From Eustoma russellianum (lineage: Eukaryota > Streptophyta > Magnoliopsida > Gentianales > Gentianaceae): a stretch of DNA of 64,000 bases. Location: NCBI GenBank assembly GCA_036186865.1, contig AP025045.1:14447658-14511657 (forward strand). The letters run 5' to 3'. A program made the position numbers and the translations under genes. Under the pieces are notes generated by a model, which was given only the letters and a program-made list of their open reading frames with translations, made no database searches and was not told the origin of the DNA. The number at the start of each line of letters is the position of its first letter. The first letter of the stretch is position 1. Below are positions 1-10,994 of this stretch, piece after piece.

Positions 1-1327
1 TCCAAAACGTGATTATACAGGTGGAGATGATGTTTTTCTCATTTTATGAGTTGGAGACAAGAAGACAAACCAAAAGCAAGCTAATTGGCAAAAGTTGTCA
101 ACTTGAAATTTCAAATTTGAAGTTAATGGAGACAAGGTTGTTGGAGATGATTATGGAGGTTCTTTATTTCAAAATTCTCAGCCATCACATGGTCTAAAAG
201 TTGGAGAGAATATGCCATCCATTCACACTATAAATAGGAGGCAAGGTGAAGAAGAGAAGACACACACTTGAAAGCAAAAATTGAAGATTATTGTCTTGCT
301 ATTCTCTTCTCATATTTTCGTTCATACTTTGTGTAGCTAAGGTGTTCCATTTCTAGTTGTTGTCCAGCTACACTATACACACCTTCTTGTGTCTTATTTG
401 TAAGATTGATTAGCCAAATCTATAAGGCTACATCAATAGGTGATAGAGGTGTTGCAACCAAGAGTTGCATAAAGGTGTTCATCCAAGTCTTGAATAGGGT
501 TGGTGTTTAACCCAAGGATCAAGCTTGGTTCTTGCTGTAATTTGGTTCATACCATAGTGAAATCCAAGGAAAGGTGTTCCTTGGGACTGGAGTAGGTCAC
601 ATTGACCGAACTAGGATAAATTCTTGGTGTTCTTGTCTTCTTTACATTTTTCTGTTTTCTGCCCGTTTTTCACTACAGATTTCACACAACTTTTCACGTT
701 TTAAAAAAATAGGTAAACACTTTCAAAATTCGTGATTTTTGGTGGAGTTATACTTCAGACTGTTAGCTTTCATTTGCAACAAGAATCACTTGATTTGAGC
801 AAGGGAAAGTTAGTCTTTCAGTCTTTGCAAGATAACTGCTCCAATCTGGCTGCAATCTGACCAGTTTTGAGAAAACTTAAATTCTGTATTTTTCAAGAGT
901 TGTTTAAGGTCAGGGCCTTTTGGAAACTTCATCTACACATCCTAAGGAGTGTTTTTATATAAAGATCAACCTTTTTGGTTGAGTATTCAAAGAGAAACAC
1001 GTTTTGCAAAATCAGCAACATTCTGTCCAATTCTGTCCAGATTGACCATCTGAATCTTTTTATTTATTTGAAGGGTCAAACGATCTTATTTTTGTATGAT
1101 TTTTGGATAGAGTCTTGTTAACTCATTAAAGTTAAATTCTGGAAAGTTTCATAATTTTTGGAGTTGTGTACAATTATTTGTGAATTTTTGAAAAACGGGT
1201 TCTGAATCTGAGGTGGTTTTAGATTCTGTTTTCAAAGGGGATTTTAACAAAGGGTTGTAGTGTAATTTCCGCTAACCACTATTCACCCCCCCTCTAGTGG
1301 TGTTTATTGCAGGTGTACGGTCCAACA
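1..1327 (+). repeat. 5' LTR of element A (3' part only)
   Basis: Matches 7993-9317 almost base for base. It ends in CAACA at 1327, just before the primer-binding site, and pairs with the TGTTG start of the 3' LTR at 7165. The missing 5' part should be about 830 bp. It contains a TATA box and the block at about 580-640 (GACTGGAGTAGGT followed by ACCGAAC) that recurs in the LTRs of elements C and D. Confidence 0.95.
229..237 (+). promoter_or_regulatory. TATA box of element A LTR
   Basis: TATAAATAG in a C-rich then purine-rich setting, repeated at 8221-8229 in the other LTR. Transcription would be expected to start about 30 bases downstream, placing the U3/R boundary near 260-270. Position inferred from the motif only. 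Confidence 0.7.
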
Positions 1328-1329
1328 TT

Positions 1330-1341
1330 TGGTATCAGAGC
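1330..1341 (+). other. Primer-binding site, initiator-Met tRNA type (element A)
   Basis: TGGTATCAGAGC lies two bases after the LTR end; this is the usual plant copia primer site complementary to the 3' end of initiator tRNA-Met. The same motif occurs after the 5' LTRs of elements C and D and of the chromovirus. Confidence 0.93.
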
Positions 1342-1441
1342 CAGACCAACACCACTCAAAAGAAGCAAGATTCAACACCATGCAAGGCCAAGAAACAACG
1401 ATTCATTATATACTACTTGTCTCAAATCCAAGGTACATACT

Positions 1442-3598
1442 ATGGCTATTGTTTCTCACAAAGGTGAAATGGAAGGTATGTCTACCCAACGCCCTCCTCT
1501 TTTTGACGGTAATAATTTTGTTCATTGGAAACTTAGGATGAGGCTATTCTTAATGGCTATAGACATTGATTTATGGTCTATAGTTGAAGATGGGCCGTAC
1601 ATTCCAACGAAAATTGAAAAAGTTGATGAAGTTACACAAGAAGTAGAGAAATATAAAAGTGAATGGTCAACTGAAGATAAAAAGAAAATGTCTATGAATG
1701 CCAAAGCAATGCAATTACTTTTGAATGGACTTAGTGTTTCTGAAGCAGGTTATGTATCGAATTGTACTAGTGCTCATGATATGTGGAAGTCTTTAGTGTT
1801 AAAACATGAAGGAACAAGTGGTGTAAAAGAGTCAAAGATAAATATGCTTATGACTGAACTTGAATCTTTCAAAATGTTGCCAAACGAATCCATAACATCT
1901 ATGGATTTGAGAATTACTAACATCTTCAATGCACTTGAAGCTTTAGGTAAATCTTTTACAAACAATGAGAAGGTTCAAAAGGTGTTGCGAAGTCTTCCTG
2001 CTGAATGGGATCCAAAGGTGACGGCAATCGAAGAAACAAAGTCAATTACTAAGATGGATGAATTAATAGGATCACTCAAAGTATACGAGGTAAAATTGAA
2101 TCAACGAAAATCTGAATTATCAAAGATGTCAAGTAAGTCTGTTGCTTTCAAATCATCTGAGTCATCTCATATAAACAATGATGGAAGTAATAGTGATAGT
2201 GAATTAGATGATGATTTAATATTAATAGCTAGAAAACTTAGAAAGTTTTTCAAACGGCCTAATCGAAATAGACAACAGTCTTCTTCATCCTCTTCTCAAC
2301 CAAAGAAAAATAATTTTAATAATAACAAGTGGAATAATAGAGAATTAAAATGCTATGAATGTGGTCAAAAAGGACACATTTCTTACGATTGTCCGGAAAA
2401 GAAAAATAATAATAACAATAATAAGCAAGTCAAAGACAAGGAGCCTCAATGGTCCAAAACAAAGGAGCCAAATGTAAGAAAAGGCAAACGAGCAATGAAG
2501 GCGAGCACATGGAGCGACTCATCTGACTCAGAATCAGAAAATGAAGAAGCTCAAGTCTGCTTTGTATCCAACGAGGTAATATCTTCTTCTGATATAGATT
2601 CTGATAACGAAATGTCATTTGATGAAATGTATGAAGAATTCTTAAAGATGCATGCTCACTGTAAAAGGCTATCTAAAGAGAAAAAGAAACTAACTGAAGA
2701 AAATGATAAGTTGAAGACGTCCAACTTGGAATTTTCTGATCAGTTAGAATCTTTTAAACAAGAGTCTACTAATACTCTTGAATCTCTTAAGATTAAAATT
2801 GAGTCACATAGGAAAAATGAAAATACATTAAAAACTGAAAATAATATATTAAAAAATAAGTTAGTTAATTGTGAAAAAGAAATAGCACAACTTACTACAT
2901 CTAAAATAGATTTAGAAAAAATGTTGGAACAGTTTAAGTCTGGAACCAATATGTTAGATACTTTAATTTCGTCACAAAAATATGGAAATGATAAAAAGGG
3001 GTTAGGCTATATAGAAGAAAATGACAAGTTAGACAAAAAGACTAATTTTATATCATCTAAGTCTAAATTGCCATATAGTACAACTAAGTCAAATGTACAT
3101 ATTTTGCCTACTCCTTCCTCTACTCATTCTAAGGTAAAAATACAACATGCACCTCCAAAAGCATCAAGGCAAAACTTTTCATCTAGATCACATAAAAATT
3201 ATGCATATATGTATAAAAATGTATCTAAGCAAAATCAAATGCATCCAACTTATTATAATACATATAAACCTAAATATAGGCAACATACATATCCTCCTTA
3301 TAAGACTTATAGGAATTCACATACATCATATGATTATACATACATGGCGCCATTCAAGAAACAAAATCATATGCCTCATACTCATTATCATAGTTGGCCA
3401 AAATATGATGCATATAAACCAAGATATAATATGTATGACAATGTAACATCTTTTAAATGGAATCGTCAAATACATGTTAATCCTCTTTATTCAACTTATG
3501 AAAAAGCCGAATATGTACCCAAAAGGTACATCCAAGTTTGGATACCCAAAGGGTATATAAACAAGGATGGAACCTCTAACATTCAAGGACCCAAGTAA
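1442..3598 (+). CDS. gag: Gag polyprotein of element A
   Basis: Structural capsid protein of a copia retrotransposon; it would form the cytoplasmic particle that packages element RNA. The frame is open for 718 codons. I chose the ATG at 1442 because upstream codons of the same frame run back through the primer site into the LTR, and because the equivalent start precedes the same conserved RPPLFDG motif in element C. The N-terminal half is the copia-type gag fold. A CCHC knuckle (CYECGQKGHISYDC) is encoded at 2351-2392. A Lys/Glu-rich coiled coil covers about 2620-2990, and the C-terminus is rich in Tyr and His. No break is seen, unlike in C and D. The stop codon falls in the loop of a hairpin conserved in three families. 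Large gag with coiled coil is a Sirevirus trait. Confidence 0.92.
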   Translation: MAIVSHKGEMEGMSTQRPPLFDGNNFVHWKLRMRLFLMAIDIDLWSIVEDGPYIPTKIEKVDEVTQEVEKYKSEWSTEDKKKMSMNAKAMQLLLNGLSVSEAGYVSNCTSAHDMWKSLVLKHEGTSGVKESKINMLMTELESFKMLPNESITSMDLRITNIFNALEALGKSFTNNEKVQKVLRSLPAEWDPKVTAIEETKSITKMDELIGSLKVYEVKLNQRKSELSKMSSKSVAFKSSESSHINNDGSNSDSELDDDLILIARKLRKFFKRPNRNRQQSSSSSSQPKKNNFNNNKWNNRELKCYECGQKGHISYDCPEKKNNNNNNKQVKDKEPQWSKTKEPNVRKGKRAMKASTWSDSSDSESENEEAQVCFVSNEVISSSDIDSDNEMSFDEMYEEFLKMHAHCKRLSKEKKKLTEENDKLKTSNLEFSDQLESFKQESTNTLESLKIKIESHRKNENTLKTENNILKNKLVNCEKEIAQLTTSKIDLEKMLEQFKSGTNMLDTLISSQKYGNDKKGLGYIEENDKLDKKTNFISSKSKLPYSTTKSNVHILPTPSSTHSKVKIQHAPPKASRQNFSSRSHKNYAYMYKNVSKQNQMHPTYYNTYKPKYRQHTYPPYKTYRNSHTSYDYTYMAPFKKQNHMPHTHYHSWPKYDAYKPRYNMYDNVTSFKWNRQIHVNPLYSTYEKAEYVPKRYIQVWIPKGYINKDGTSNIQGPK

Positions 3599-3606
3599 AG
3601 GGTACC
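3587..3606 (+). promoter_or_regulatory. Hairpin at the gag stop codon of element A
   Basis: GGACCC (3587-3592) pairs with GGGTACC (3600-3606) leaving one bulged A; the gag TAA (3596-3598) is in the 7-base loop. Equivalent stem-loops lie at 34002-34022 (element C, minus strand) and 53593-53614 (element D). A role in pol expression is inference. Confidence 0.55.
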
Positions 3607-3628
3607 TAAAACTTTGTCTCTATTGTAG

Positions 3629-6600
3629 GAAAATTGTAAAGAGTACAAGAAGGAGGTAAAGTCAAAGAATCTAAGAACCAAGTGGTTTTTAGATAGCGGG
3701 TGTTCAAGGCACATGACGGGCAACCCCAAACTATTCACCGAACTGGAACAAATCGATAATGGAGGAAAGGTGACATTCGGTGACAACAACCAAGACAAGG
3801 TTATTGGAAAAGGAACAATTGGGGACCCTAGCACATTTCAAATACGAAATGTGTTGTTAGTAAGCAATCTTTCTTACAATTTATTAAGTATTTCGCAACT
3901 TATAGATTCTGGTTATCATGTCTCTTTTCTTCCTAATTGTTGTGATATAATAAATGAAAAAGGAGAAATTGTACTAAAAGGAAATAGGGATGGTAACATT
4001 TACACACTATCACTAAATAACATATTAAATGCTAGGATTAAGTGTTTAGTATCACATGACTTAGATGTGAACTTATGACATAGACGACTAGGCCATATAG
4101 GAATTTCAACTATTAAGAAATTGTCTAAGAAGAATTTAATTAGAGGAATACCTAAGTTAGACTTAGATAATTTTCAAATGTGTGAAACATGTATTAAGGG
4201 AAAACACATTAAAGAAACCTTAAAATCGAAACATGAAGTGAGTACTAGTCATGTACTAGAACTGCTTCACTTAGACTTATTTGGTCCAAGTAGGACAAGA
4301 AGTCTAGGTGGACACTACTATGTGTGTGTCATAGTAGATGATTACTCACGCTACACATGGACATTGTTCTTAACACACAAAGACGATGCTCCATTAGCAA
4401 TCGAAACTCTTATTAAGCAACTTGAAAATCTTTATGAAGAAAATGTTAAAAGAATTAGAAGTGATAGAGGTGGAGAATTTAAAAACAAAGATATAATTAA
4501 GTTTTGTGAATTACATGGAATAAAACATGAATTCTCACCACCAAGAACACCACAACTCAATGGAGTTGTTGAACGTAAAAATAGAACACTACAAGAAATA
4601 GCTAGAACTATGTTGTGTGAAAACAAAGTACCTAGATATTTGTGGGCTGAAGCTGTTAGTTGTGCATGTTATATAATAAATAGGCTTTCTATTAGAAAGA
4701 AATTAAATAAAACACCATATGAGTTATTGAATAATAGACAACCTAAGGTAGATTATCTTAGAGTATTTGGGTGTAAATGTTTTGTACTTAATACCAAAGA
4801 TAATCTAGATAAATTTGAACAAAAGTCTATTGAATGCATATTTGTTGGATATTCAACTAACTCAAAGGCATATAGGTGTTATAATCATGCATCTAGAAAA
4901 ATAATTGAATCTATACATGTGAAATTCAATGAGAATGCATATTTTGTTGTAAGTGATAAAAAGAAACAAGAGAATAATGTTGAAAATATGTTTGATGATG
5001 ATGATATATTACTTGAGCCTGTTCATGATCATCTAGAACCAACTTCCCCTGAACAAGATGTGCATGAACATTTAGGTGAAATAAATCAAGAAATTTTACA
5101 ATTGGAAGATAATCTATCTAACTTACAGGATGTTCCAATTGTATATGAAAATGTTCACACGAATGAAATATTTGAACTAGAAGAAGGTGAACCTAGTCAA
5201 CTTAGGAATTGGTGGCTTATAGAAGATAAACATAAACACCCTAAAGAGCTAATCATTGGTGATCCAAGTGTTGGGGTTAGAACACGTAGAAACATAAGTC
5301 AAGCTGAAGGGCATATCTTAATATCACACTTAGAACCTAAAAATATTAAGGAAGCATTAGGCGATTTATCATGGATAGATGCTATGCATGAGGAATTAAA
5401 TCAATTCACAAGGAACAACGTGTGGGATTTAGTACCTAAACCTGCAGACAAGTCTATCATAGGAACTAAATGGGTATTTAGGAATAAAATGGATGAACAA
5501 GGAAATATTACAAGGAATAAGGCTAGACTAGTCGCACAAGGTTATAATCAACAAGAAGGAATAGATTATGAAGAAACCTTTGCACCCGTTGCACGAATAG
5601 AAGCAATTAGATTGTTACTTGCGATTGCAAGTCTAAGCAAAATTAAGCTCTTCCAAATGGATGTCAAGAGTGCATTCTTGAATGGATACATTCAAGAAGA
5701 GGTGTTTGTCAAACAACCCCCTGGATTCGAAGATCCAAAGAATCCTAACCATGTTTACAAGCTTAAGAAAGCCCTATATGGTTTGAAACAAGCTCCAAGA
5801 GCTTGGTATGATAGATTTGCGAACTTTCTTATTGCAAATAATTATCAAAGGGGAACAATAGACAACACATTATTTCTAAGACGAAAAGATAATGATTTGT
5901 TAATAGTTCAAATCTATGTAGATGATATAATCTTTGGTTCAACAAACCCTACCTTAGTAAAAGACTTCGAAGAATGTATGAAGTCAGAGTTTGAAATGTC
6001 AATGGTAGGAGAGTTGAATTATTTCTTAGGACTTCAAATCAAACAAACCCCTCAAGGAATTCACATTAGCCAACTTAAGTATGTCAATGATATGATTAAG
6101 AAGTTTGGCTTTGAAGAGTTGAAACCTACAACTATCCCTATGAGTGTTAGTACCAAACTTGATAAGGATGAAAATGGTAAACCTTTTGATGACACACTTT
6201 ATAGGTCTATGATTGGCTCATTGTTATACTTAACTGCATCAAGACCTGATATCATGTTCAGTGTGTGTATGTGTGCTAGGTTTCAATCTTGTCCTAAGGT
6301 ATCACATTACAATGCAGTTAAAAAGATCTTTAGATATCTTAAGCATACACCTCACTTAGGACTGTGGTATGATAGAAACGCTAAGTTGGAATTACACGCA
6401 TATAGTGATGCTGATTATGGTGGTTGCAAATTAGATAGAAAATCCACTAGCGGTACTTGTCAATTTATAGGAACCAACTTGATTTCTTGGTTTTCTAAAA
6501 AGCAAGCTAGTGTAGCTCTTTCTACCACTGAAGCCGAGTATATCGCTTTGAGTTTATGTACTACCCAAATCTTTGGCTTAAACAGCAACTTAGTGATTTT

Positions 6601-6867
6601 GGCATTAAAATGAATAAGATTCCAATTTTCTGCGATAGCACAAGTGCAATCAATCTTTCACGGAATCCGGTGCTTCATTCTAAGGCCAAACACATTGAGG
6701 TGCGATATCACTTTCTTCGTGATCATGTTCAAAATGAGGATATAGTGATAAACCACATAAGAACTGATCATCAAATCGCTGACATCTTCACCAAACCCCT
6801 TAATCAAGCCACTTTTGAAAACTTACGAGCCAAATTAGGAATGATGACTTACGATACCATTGTATAG
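3629..6867 (+). pseudogene. pol: Pol of element A: protease, integrase, RT, RNase H (two breaks)
   Basis: Copia polyprotein that matures Gag, integrates the cDNA and copies the RNA. Visible in order: aspartic protease D-S-G at 3692-3700; GAG-pre-integrase and HHCC zinc region around 4079-4200; integrase core with conserved Asp and the ERKNRT catalytic Glu region (about 4265-4620); reverse transcriptase from about 5440 with YVDD at 5915-5926; RNase H from about 6395 to 6867. It is in the same frame as gag, separated from it by TAA (3596) and TAG (3626). Two defects: TGA at 4076-4078 where relatives have Trp before the HRRLGHIG motif, and a one-base frameshift near 6565-6575 in RNase H, after which the frame starting at 6556 continues to TAG at 6867. 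Otherwise well preserved; this copy probably cannot make full Pol. Confidence 0.9.
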
Positions 6868-7164
6868 TTCTATCTTTTGCATGATTTGCAAAATAAAGGG
6901 GGAGATAGAATAAGAACATGGAACATGATTTTAGTTGGTAAGTCATGTTTTAGTTGGTAAGTCATGATGAATCATATGCTAAGTTTTTTTTATTGGTATA
7001 AATTTTGGAGCATAGGTTAAGGGGGAGAGTATGAGTTGAGGGGGAGCATCATACTATTTAAACGTTGAAAACATAGTTGAAAACATTTGGTTAAACTTTT
7101 GGTTATAAGTTGTGACATTAAAATCATGTTAGGTTATTTTGAAAATCATCCAAAAGGGGGAGAA
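6868..7164 (+). other. Multiple polypurine tracts before 3' LTR of A
   Basis: Non-coding stretch with repeated G-rich tracts: about 6895 (AAAGGGGGAGA), 7019, 7037 and 7153-7164 (AAAAGGGGGAGAA). The last touches the LTR start and is the likely plus-strand primer. Repeated tracts here are a described Sirevirus feature. No ORF is supported in this interval. Confidence 0.8.
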
Positions 7165-9317
7165 TGTTGAGAAATATGTTTGGATAATTTTCAAAGTCAT
7201 GATTTTAAGTGATGAATACTTAAAAATGTCACATATGGTGTTATAAATGAAAGAGTTGAATAAGTGAAGAAAAATGACACGATGTCTAGGGTTGTTAGAA
7301 ATATTTTTCTAAAATGTGATAAAATAGTTGTTTTTATTTTTACATGATTTATATATGTTTATCATGTTGTGATTATGTGATTTTTATGATGATAATATCT
7401 TGTGACTAATATGCCCTCGAAGTTTCTACAACTTACCAAAAAGGGCAAAAGTGGTATTTTGAGTTTTGTAGGTACTCGACATGGTGAATATGATTCAAGA
7501 AGATATTATCATCTTATTTATTATCAAGAAGGTGTTATTATATTTAATTATGACCATCGGGGTCATTTCTAGAGTTTTATCTCACTAGGGGCATTTTGGT
7601 CATTTTACCCCCGAAGACAGTTTCGGTATTTTTACTCAAGGAATCTCTTGAGTATCTTATTATATTCATTCTGGAGTTCATTTAATATATTCTTGAAGAT
7701 TATTTGGTGGTTTTCTATTTTATTCTCTCATTTGATGATTTTATCGACGGTGGCGGGATATGTGACGGTATTCGATGTCACGTTCTATTTTCTCTTGAAG
7801 ACTCTTATATATATGTTATTGGAGGTTCTTAATCATCATCTTTAAGAGATTACAAGGTGTCCTTGGTGCAAGATTCATCACAATATGTCAAGGAAAAATG
7901 AGAATTTTGATATTATATGTTGACATAACCTTGTCAACTATTATTTGTTGATTTCTCCTCAAAAATCTGAGTTGGTATACATATACACAGCCTCCAAAAC
8001 GTGATTATACAGGTGGAGATGATGTTTTTCTCATTTTATGAGTTGGAGACAAGAAGACAAACCAAAAGCAAGCTAATTGGCAAAAGTTGTCAACTTGAAA
8101 TTTCAAATTTGAAGTTAATGGAGACAAGGTTGTTGGAGATGATTATGGAGGTTCTTTATTTCAAAATTCTCAGCCATCACATGGTCTAAAAGTTGGAGAG
8201 AATATGCCATCCATTCACACTATAAATAGGAGGCAAGGTGAAGAAGAGAAGACACACACTTGAAAGCAAAAATTGAAGATTATTGTCTTGCTATTCTCTT
8301 CTCATATTTTCGTTCATACTTTGTGTAGCTAAGGTGTTCCATTTCTAGTTGTTGTCCAGCTACACTATACACACCTTCTTGTGTCTTATTTGTAAGATTG
8401 ATTAGCCAAATCTATAAGGCTACATCAATAGGTGATAGAGGTGTTGCAACCAAGAGTTGCATAAAGGTGTTCATCCAAGTCTTGAATAGGGTTGGTGTTT
8501 AACCCAAGGATCAAGCTTGGTTCTTGCTGTAATTTGGTTCATACCATAGTGAAATCCAAGGAAAGGTGTTCCTTGGGACTGGAGTAGGTCACATTGACCG
8601 AACCAGGATAAATTCTTGGTGTTCTTGTCTTCTTTACATTTTTCTGTTTTCTGCCCGTTTTTCACTACAGATTTCACACAACTTTTCACGTTTTAAAAAA
8701 ATAGGTAAACACTTTCAAAATTCGTGATTTTTGGTGGAGTTATACTTCAGACTGTTAGCTTTCATTTTCAACAAGAATCACTTGATTTGAGCAAGGGAAA
8801 GTTAGTCTTTCAGTCTTTGCAAGATAACTGCTCCAATCTGGCTGCAATCTGACCAGTTTTGAGAAAACTTAAATTCTGTATTTTTCAAGAGTTGTTTAAG
8901 GCCAGGGCCTTTTGGAAACTTCATCTACACATCCTAAGGAGTGTTTTGATATAAAGATCAACCTTTTTGGTTAAGTATTCAAAGAGAAACACGTTTTGCA
9001 AAATCAGCAACATTCTGTCCAATTCTGTCCAGATTGACCATCTGAATCTTTTTATTTATTTGAAGGGTCAAACGATCTTATTTTTGTATGATTTTTGGAT
9101 AGAGTCTTGTTAACTCATTAAAGTTAAATTCTGAAAAGTTTCATAATTTTTGGAGTTGTGTACAATTATTTGTGAATTTTTGAAAAACGGGTTCTGAATC
9201 TGAGGTGGTTTTAGATTCTGTTTTCAAAGGGGATTTTAACAAAGGGTTGTAGTGTAATTTCCGGTAACCACTATTCACCCCCTCTAGTGGTGTTTATTGC
9301 AGGTGCACGGTCCAACA
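7165..9317 (+). repeat. 3' LTR of element A
   Basis: 2,153 bp, begins TGTTGAG and ends CCAACA. Contains a TATA box at 8221-8229, giving a U3 of about 1.06 kb. A short ORF (8001-8189, repeated at 9-197 in the other LTR) is judged fortuitous. The following base resumes the chromovirus LTR. Confidence 0.95.
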
Positions 9318-9641
9318 ATATGATCTTCATAGAGGACGATGGCGAGTGGGCTGAATGGGATATTTAGACGCAATTGGGAGATAGTTGAGGCTGTTGCCAT
9401 TTGTTTCAGTTTCTTTTATTCGTTTGAGGATTTAGTCGGCTTTCCTAATACTCTTTTGTAATTACGTTATACGTTGAAGTTCTCCTTTGATGGTTTAGAT
9501 TTGTGAGATGCGTGTTTCCGCACTTATTTCTCTGACGTCATCGATGATGTGTAATCGAGAGATAAGACGTCTTGTAGTCTTCTCAGTAAGCTACGACGGG
9601 TGCACCGGTTCAGATTCCGCTGTCCGGGTCGGGGCGCTACA
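9318..9641 (+). repeat. 5' LTR of chromovirus, 3' remnant
   Basis: Matches 16846-17167 of the 3' LTR with a few substitutions and ends GGGCGCTACA as that LTR does. Truncated on the left by insertion of element A. The junction bases ATATG (9318-9322) are the expected right copy of A's target duplication. Confidence 0.92.
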
Positions 9642-9643
9642 GG

Positions 9644-9655
9644 TGGTATCAGAGA
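9644..9655 (+). other. Primer-binding site of chromovirus (iMet type)
   Basis: TGGTATCAGAGA two bases after the LTR end, matching the initiator tRNA-Met 3' end. The leader from here to about 9919 is non-coding and shows no other feature I can support. Confidence 0.88.
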
Positions 9656-9919
9656 CTAGGCTTCAGATCTACCTCGGAGACCTAGGTTATGACGTGTAGA
9701 GTCTTAAGTTATGATCTTTACCCTAAGTTGATCTTTAAGTCTAAGTATGTGATTCTATATGTAAGTTTGATTGGGATGGGTGTGTGCGAGCGCGATAAAA
9801 GTTAATCAATAAATGTTACTTTATTTAGCGTACGAATTCCACCTTTTACAACGCATATGAGCCTTCAGTACTTACTTTTTGGAATTGTTGAATGCTAATA
9901 AGCGTTGATTTTGCAGAAA

Positions 9920-10994
9920 ATGCCTCCCAAAAGAGATAATCAAGGAACGGTGGCAATGAGAATGAAAACCCTCCACCACCACCACCAGTCCTAGTACCAC
10001 AAGCACTGATTGACGCTATCACAGTGATAGCTCAAGGGGTTGCTCAGTAGCAGCAACAACCACATCAACCTCCTCCACCACCTCCCCAGCAAGGCATCAG
10101 GTACTATATTGGGGAGATGCGCAAGATGCATGCCCCAACCTTTGAAGGGACCACTGACCCAGAGGTGGCTGGGTTCTGGCTAGATGAAGTAGAGAAATGC
10201 TTCAGGCTGGTGCAAGTGCCTGAAGAATTGAAGGTGGATGTGGCCACACCATTGCTGATCGGCAGAGCTAATGCCTGGTGGAATGGCATTCTGCCAAAGA
10301 TGACCCCTCCTATTCACTGGAGACAATTTGTACAGGCCTACAAAGACTACTATGTGCCTGAGACTGCCATTTTAGAGAAGATGAGGCAGTTCGACAAATT
10401 TGAACAAGGGAGGATGACTGTTTCTGACTATGCGGACAGGTTCCATGCCTTGGGCAAATTCACGCCATGGTATTGGAAAACAATAGAATGAAAATGCTGA
10501 AATACGAAGAAGGTTTGAACCCCTGCATATGGACGGCTATAGCGGGGTCCAGTTTGAAAACTTTTGAAGAAATGCTGGATGCATGTTACCGCGTGGAGAG
10601 TGACATGCGCAGGTCACAACCAAGAGAGGCTCGGGACGAGTCGAGCAAGAGGCCAAGGGAAGAGCAATGTGGTGGTAGACCCGGACGTTGGGTCAAGATT
10701 CCCAGGAAAGGACAGGCGGGGCCAGTTCAGAGGACACCGCAACAGAATCAGCCTGATCATCAAGCACCCGCAGTATGCCCACACTGCCAGAGGAGACACG
10801 TGGTGAATGTTGGAAAATAACCGGAGCGTGCTTCAAGTATGGAAAGACGGACCATAGAATCAAGGATTGCCCTGAATGGAACCCTAAGCCTCAAGCAGGA
10901 GCAGGGTCGGCCCAGCAGCAGAGAGGCAGGCCCAATGCGAGAGTCCACGCGATGACGGACGCCGAGGTACAGGAGGACGCCAACGTGGTGACAG
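9920..10994 (+). pseudogene. gag: Gag of chromovirus (broken)
   Basis: Nucleocapsid/capsid region of a gypsy chromovirus. The likely start is the ATG at 9920 (MPPKR). A Pro/Gln-rich N-terminus is followed by the retrotransposon gag domain from about 10117 (MHAPTFEGTTDPEVAGFWL) to about 10620, then a basic linker and a zinc knuckle near 10830-10875. Damage: frameshifts near 9945, 10465 and 10800, an in-frame TAG near 10048, and the second Cys of the knuckle replaced by Tyr (CFKYGK), so the knuckle is incomplete. The last codons run into a GT-AG intron-like gap at 10995. Confident as a dead gag; frameshift positions are approximate. Confidence 0.87.

Larger units (their letters stand above)
1..9317 (+). 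mobile_element. Sirevirus-like Ty1/copia retrotransposon A (5' end outside window)
   Basis: Nearly complete LTR retrotransposon: partial 5' LTR, iMet-type primer site, long gag, pol in copia order (protease, integrase, reverse transcriptase, RNase H), several purine tracts, then a full 3' LTR. The long gag with one CCHC knuckle and a C-terminal coiled coil, LTRs over 2 kb and repeated GGGGGAG tracts before the 3' LTR fit the Sirevirus (SIRE/Maximus) lineage. It lies inside the 5' LTR of the chromovirus that follows: bases after 9317 match that element's other LTR from about 16846. The left target-site copy is outside the window. LTR copies differ by about 8 substitutions plus a 2-base indel over about 1,325 bases (hand count), so insertion is recent. 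Confidence 0.93.

Noticed and set aside
9..197. Identical 62-codon ORFs at 9-197 and 8001-8189
   Set aside because: They are the same LTR sequence present twice; no domain, and the TATA box lies downstream of them.
3594..3628. GTAAAG...TTGTAG segment at the gag/pol junction of A as a mini-intron
   Set aside because: At about 35 bases it is well below known plant intron sizes; a conserved hairpin and readthrough or reinitiation explain the region better.
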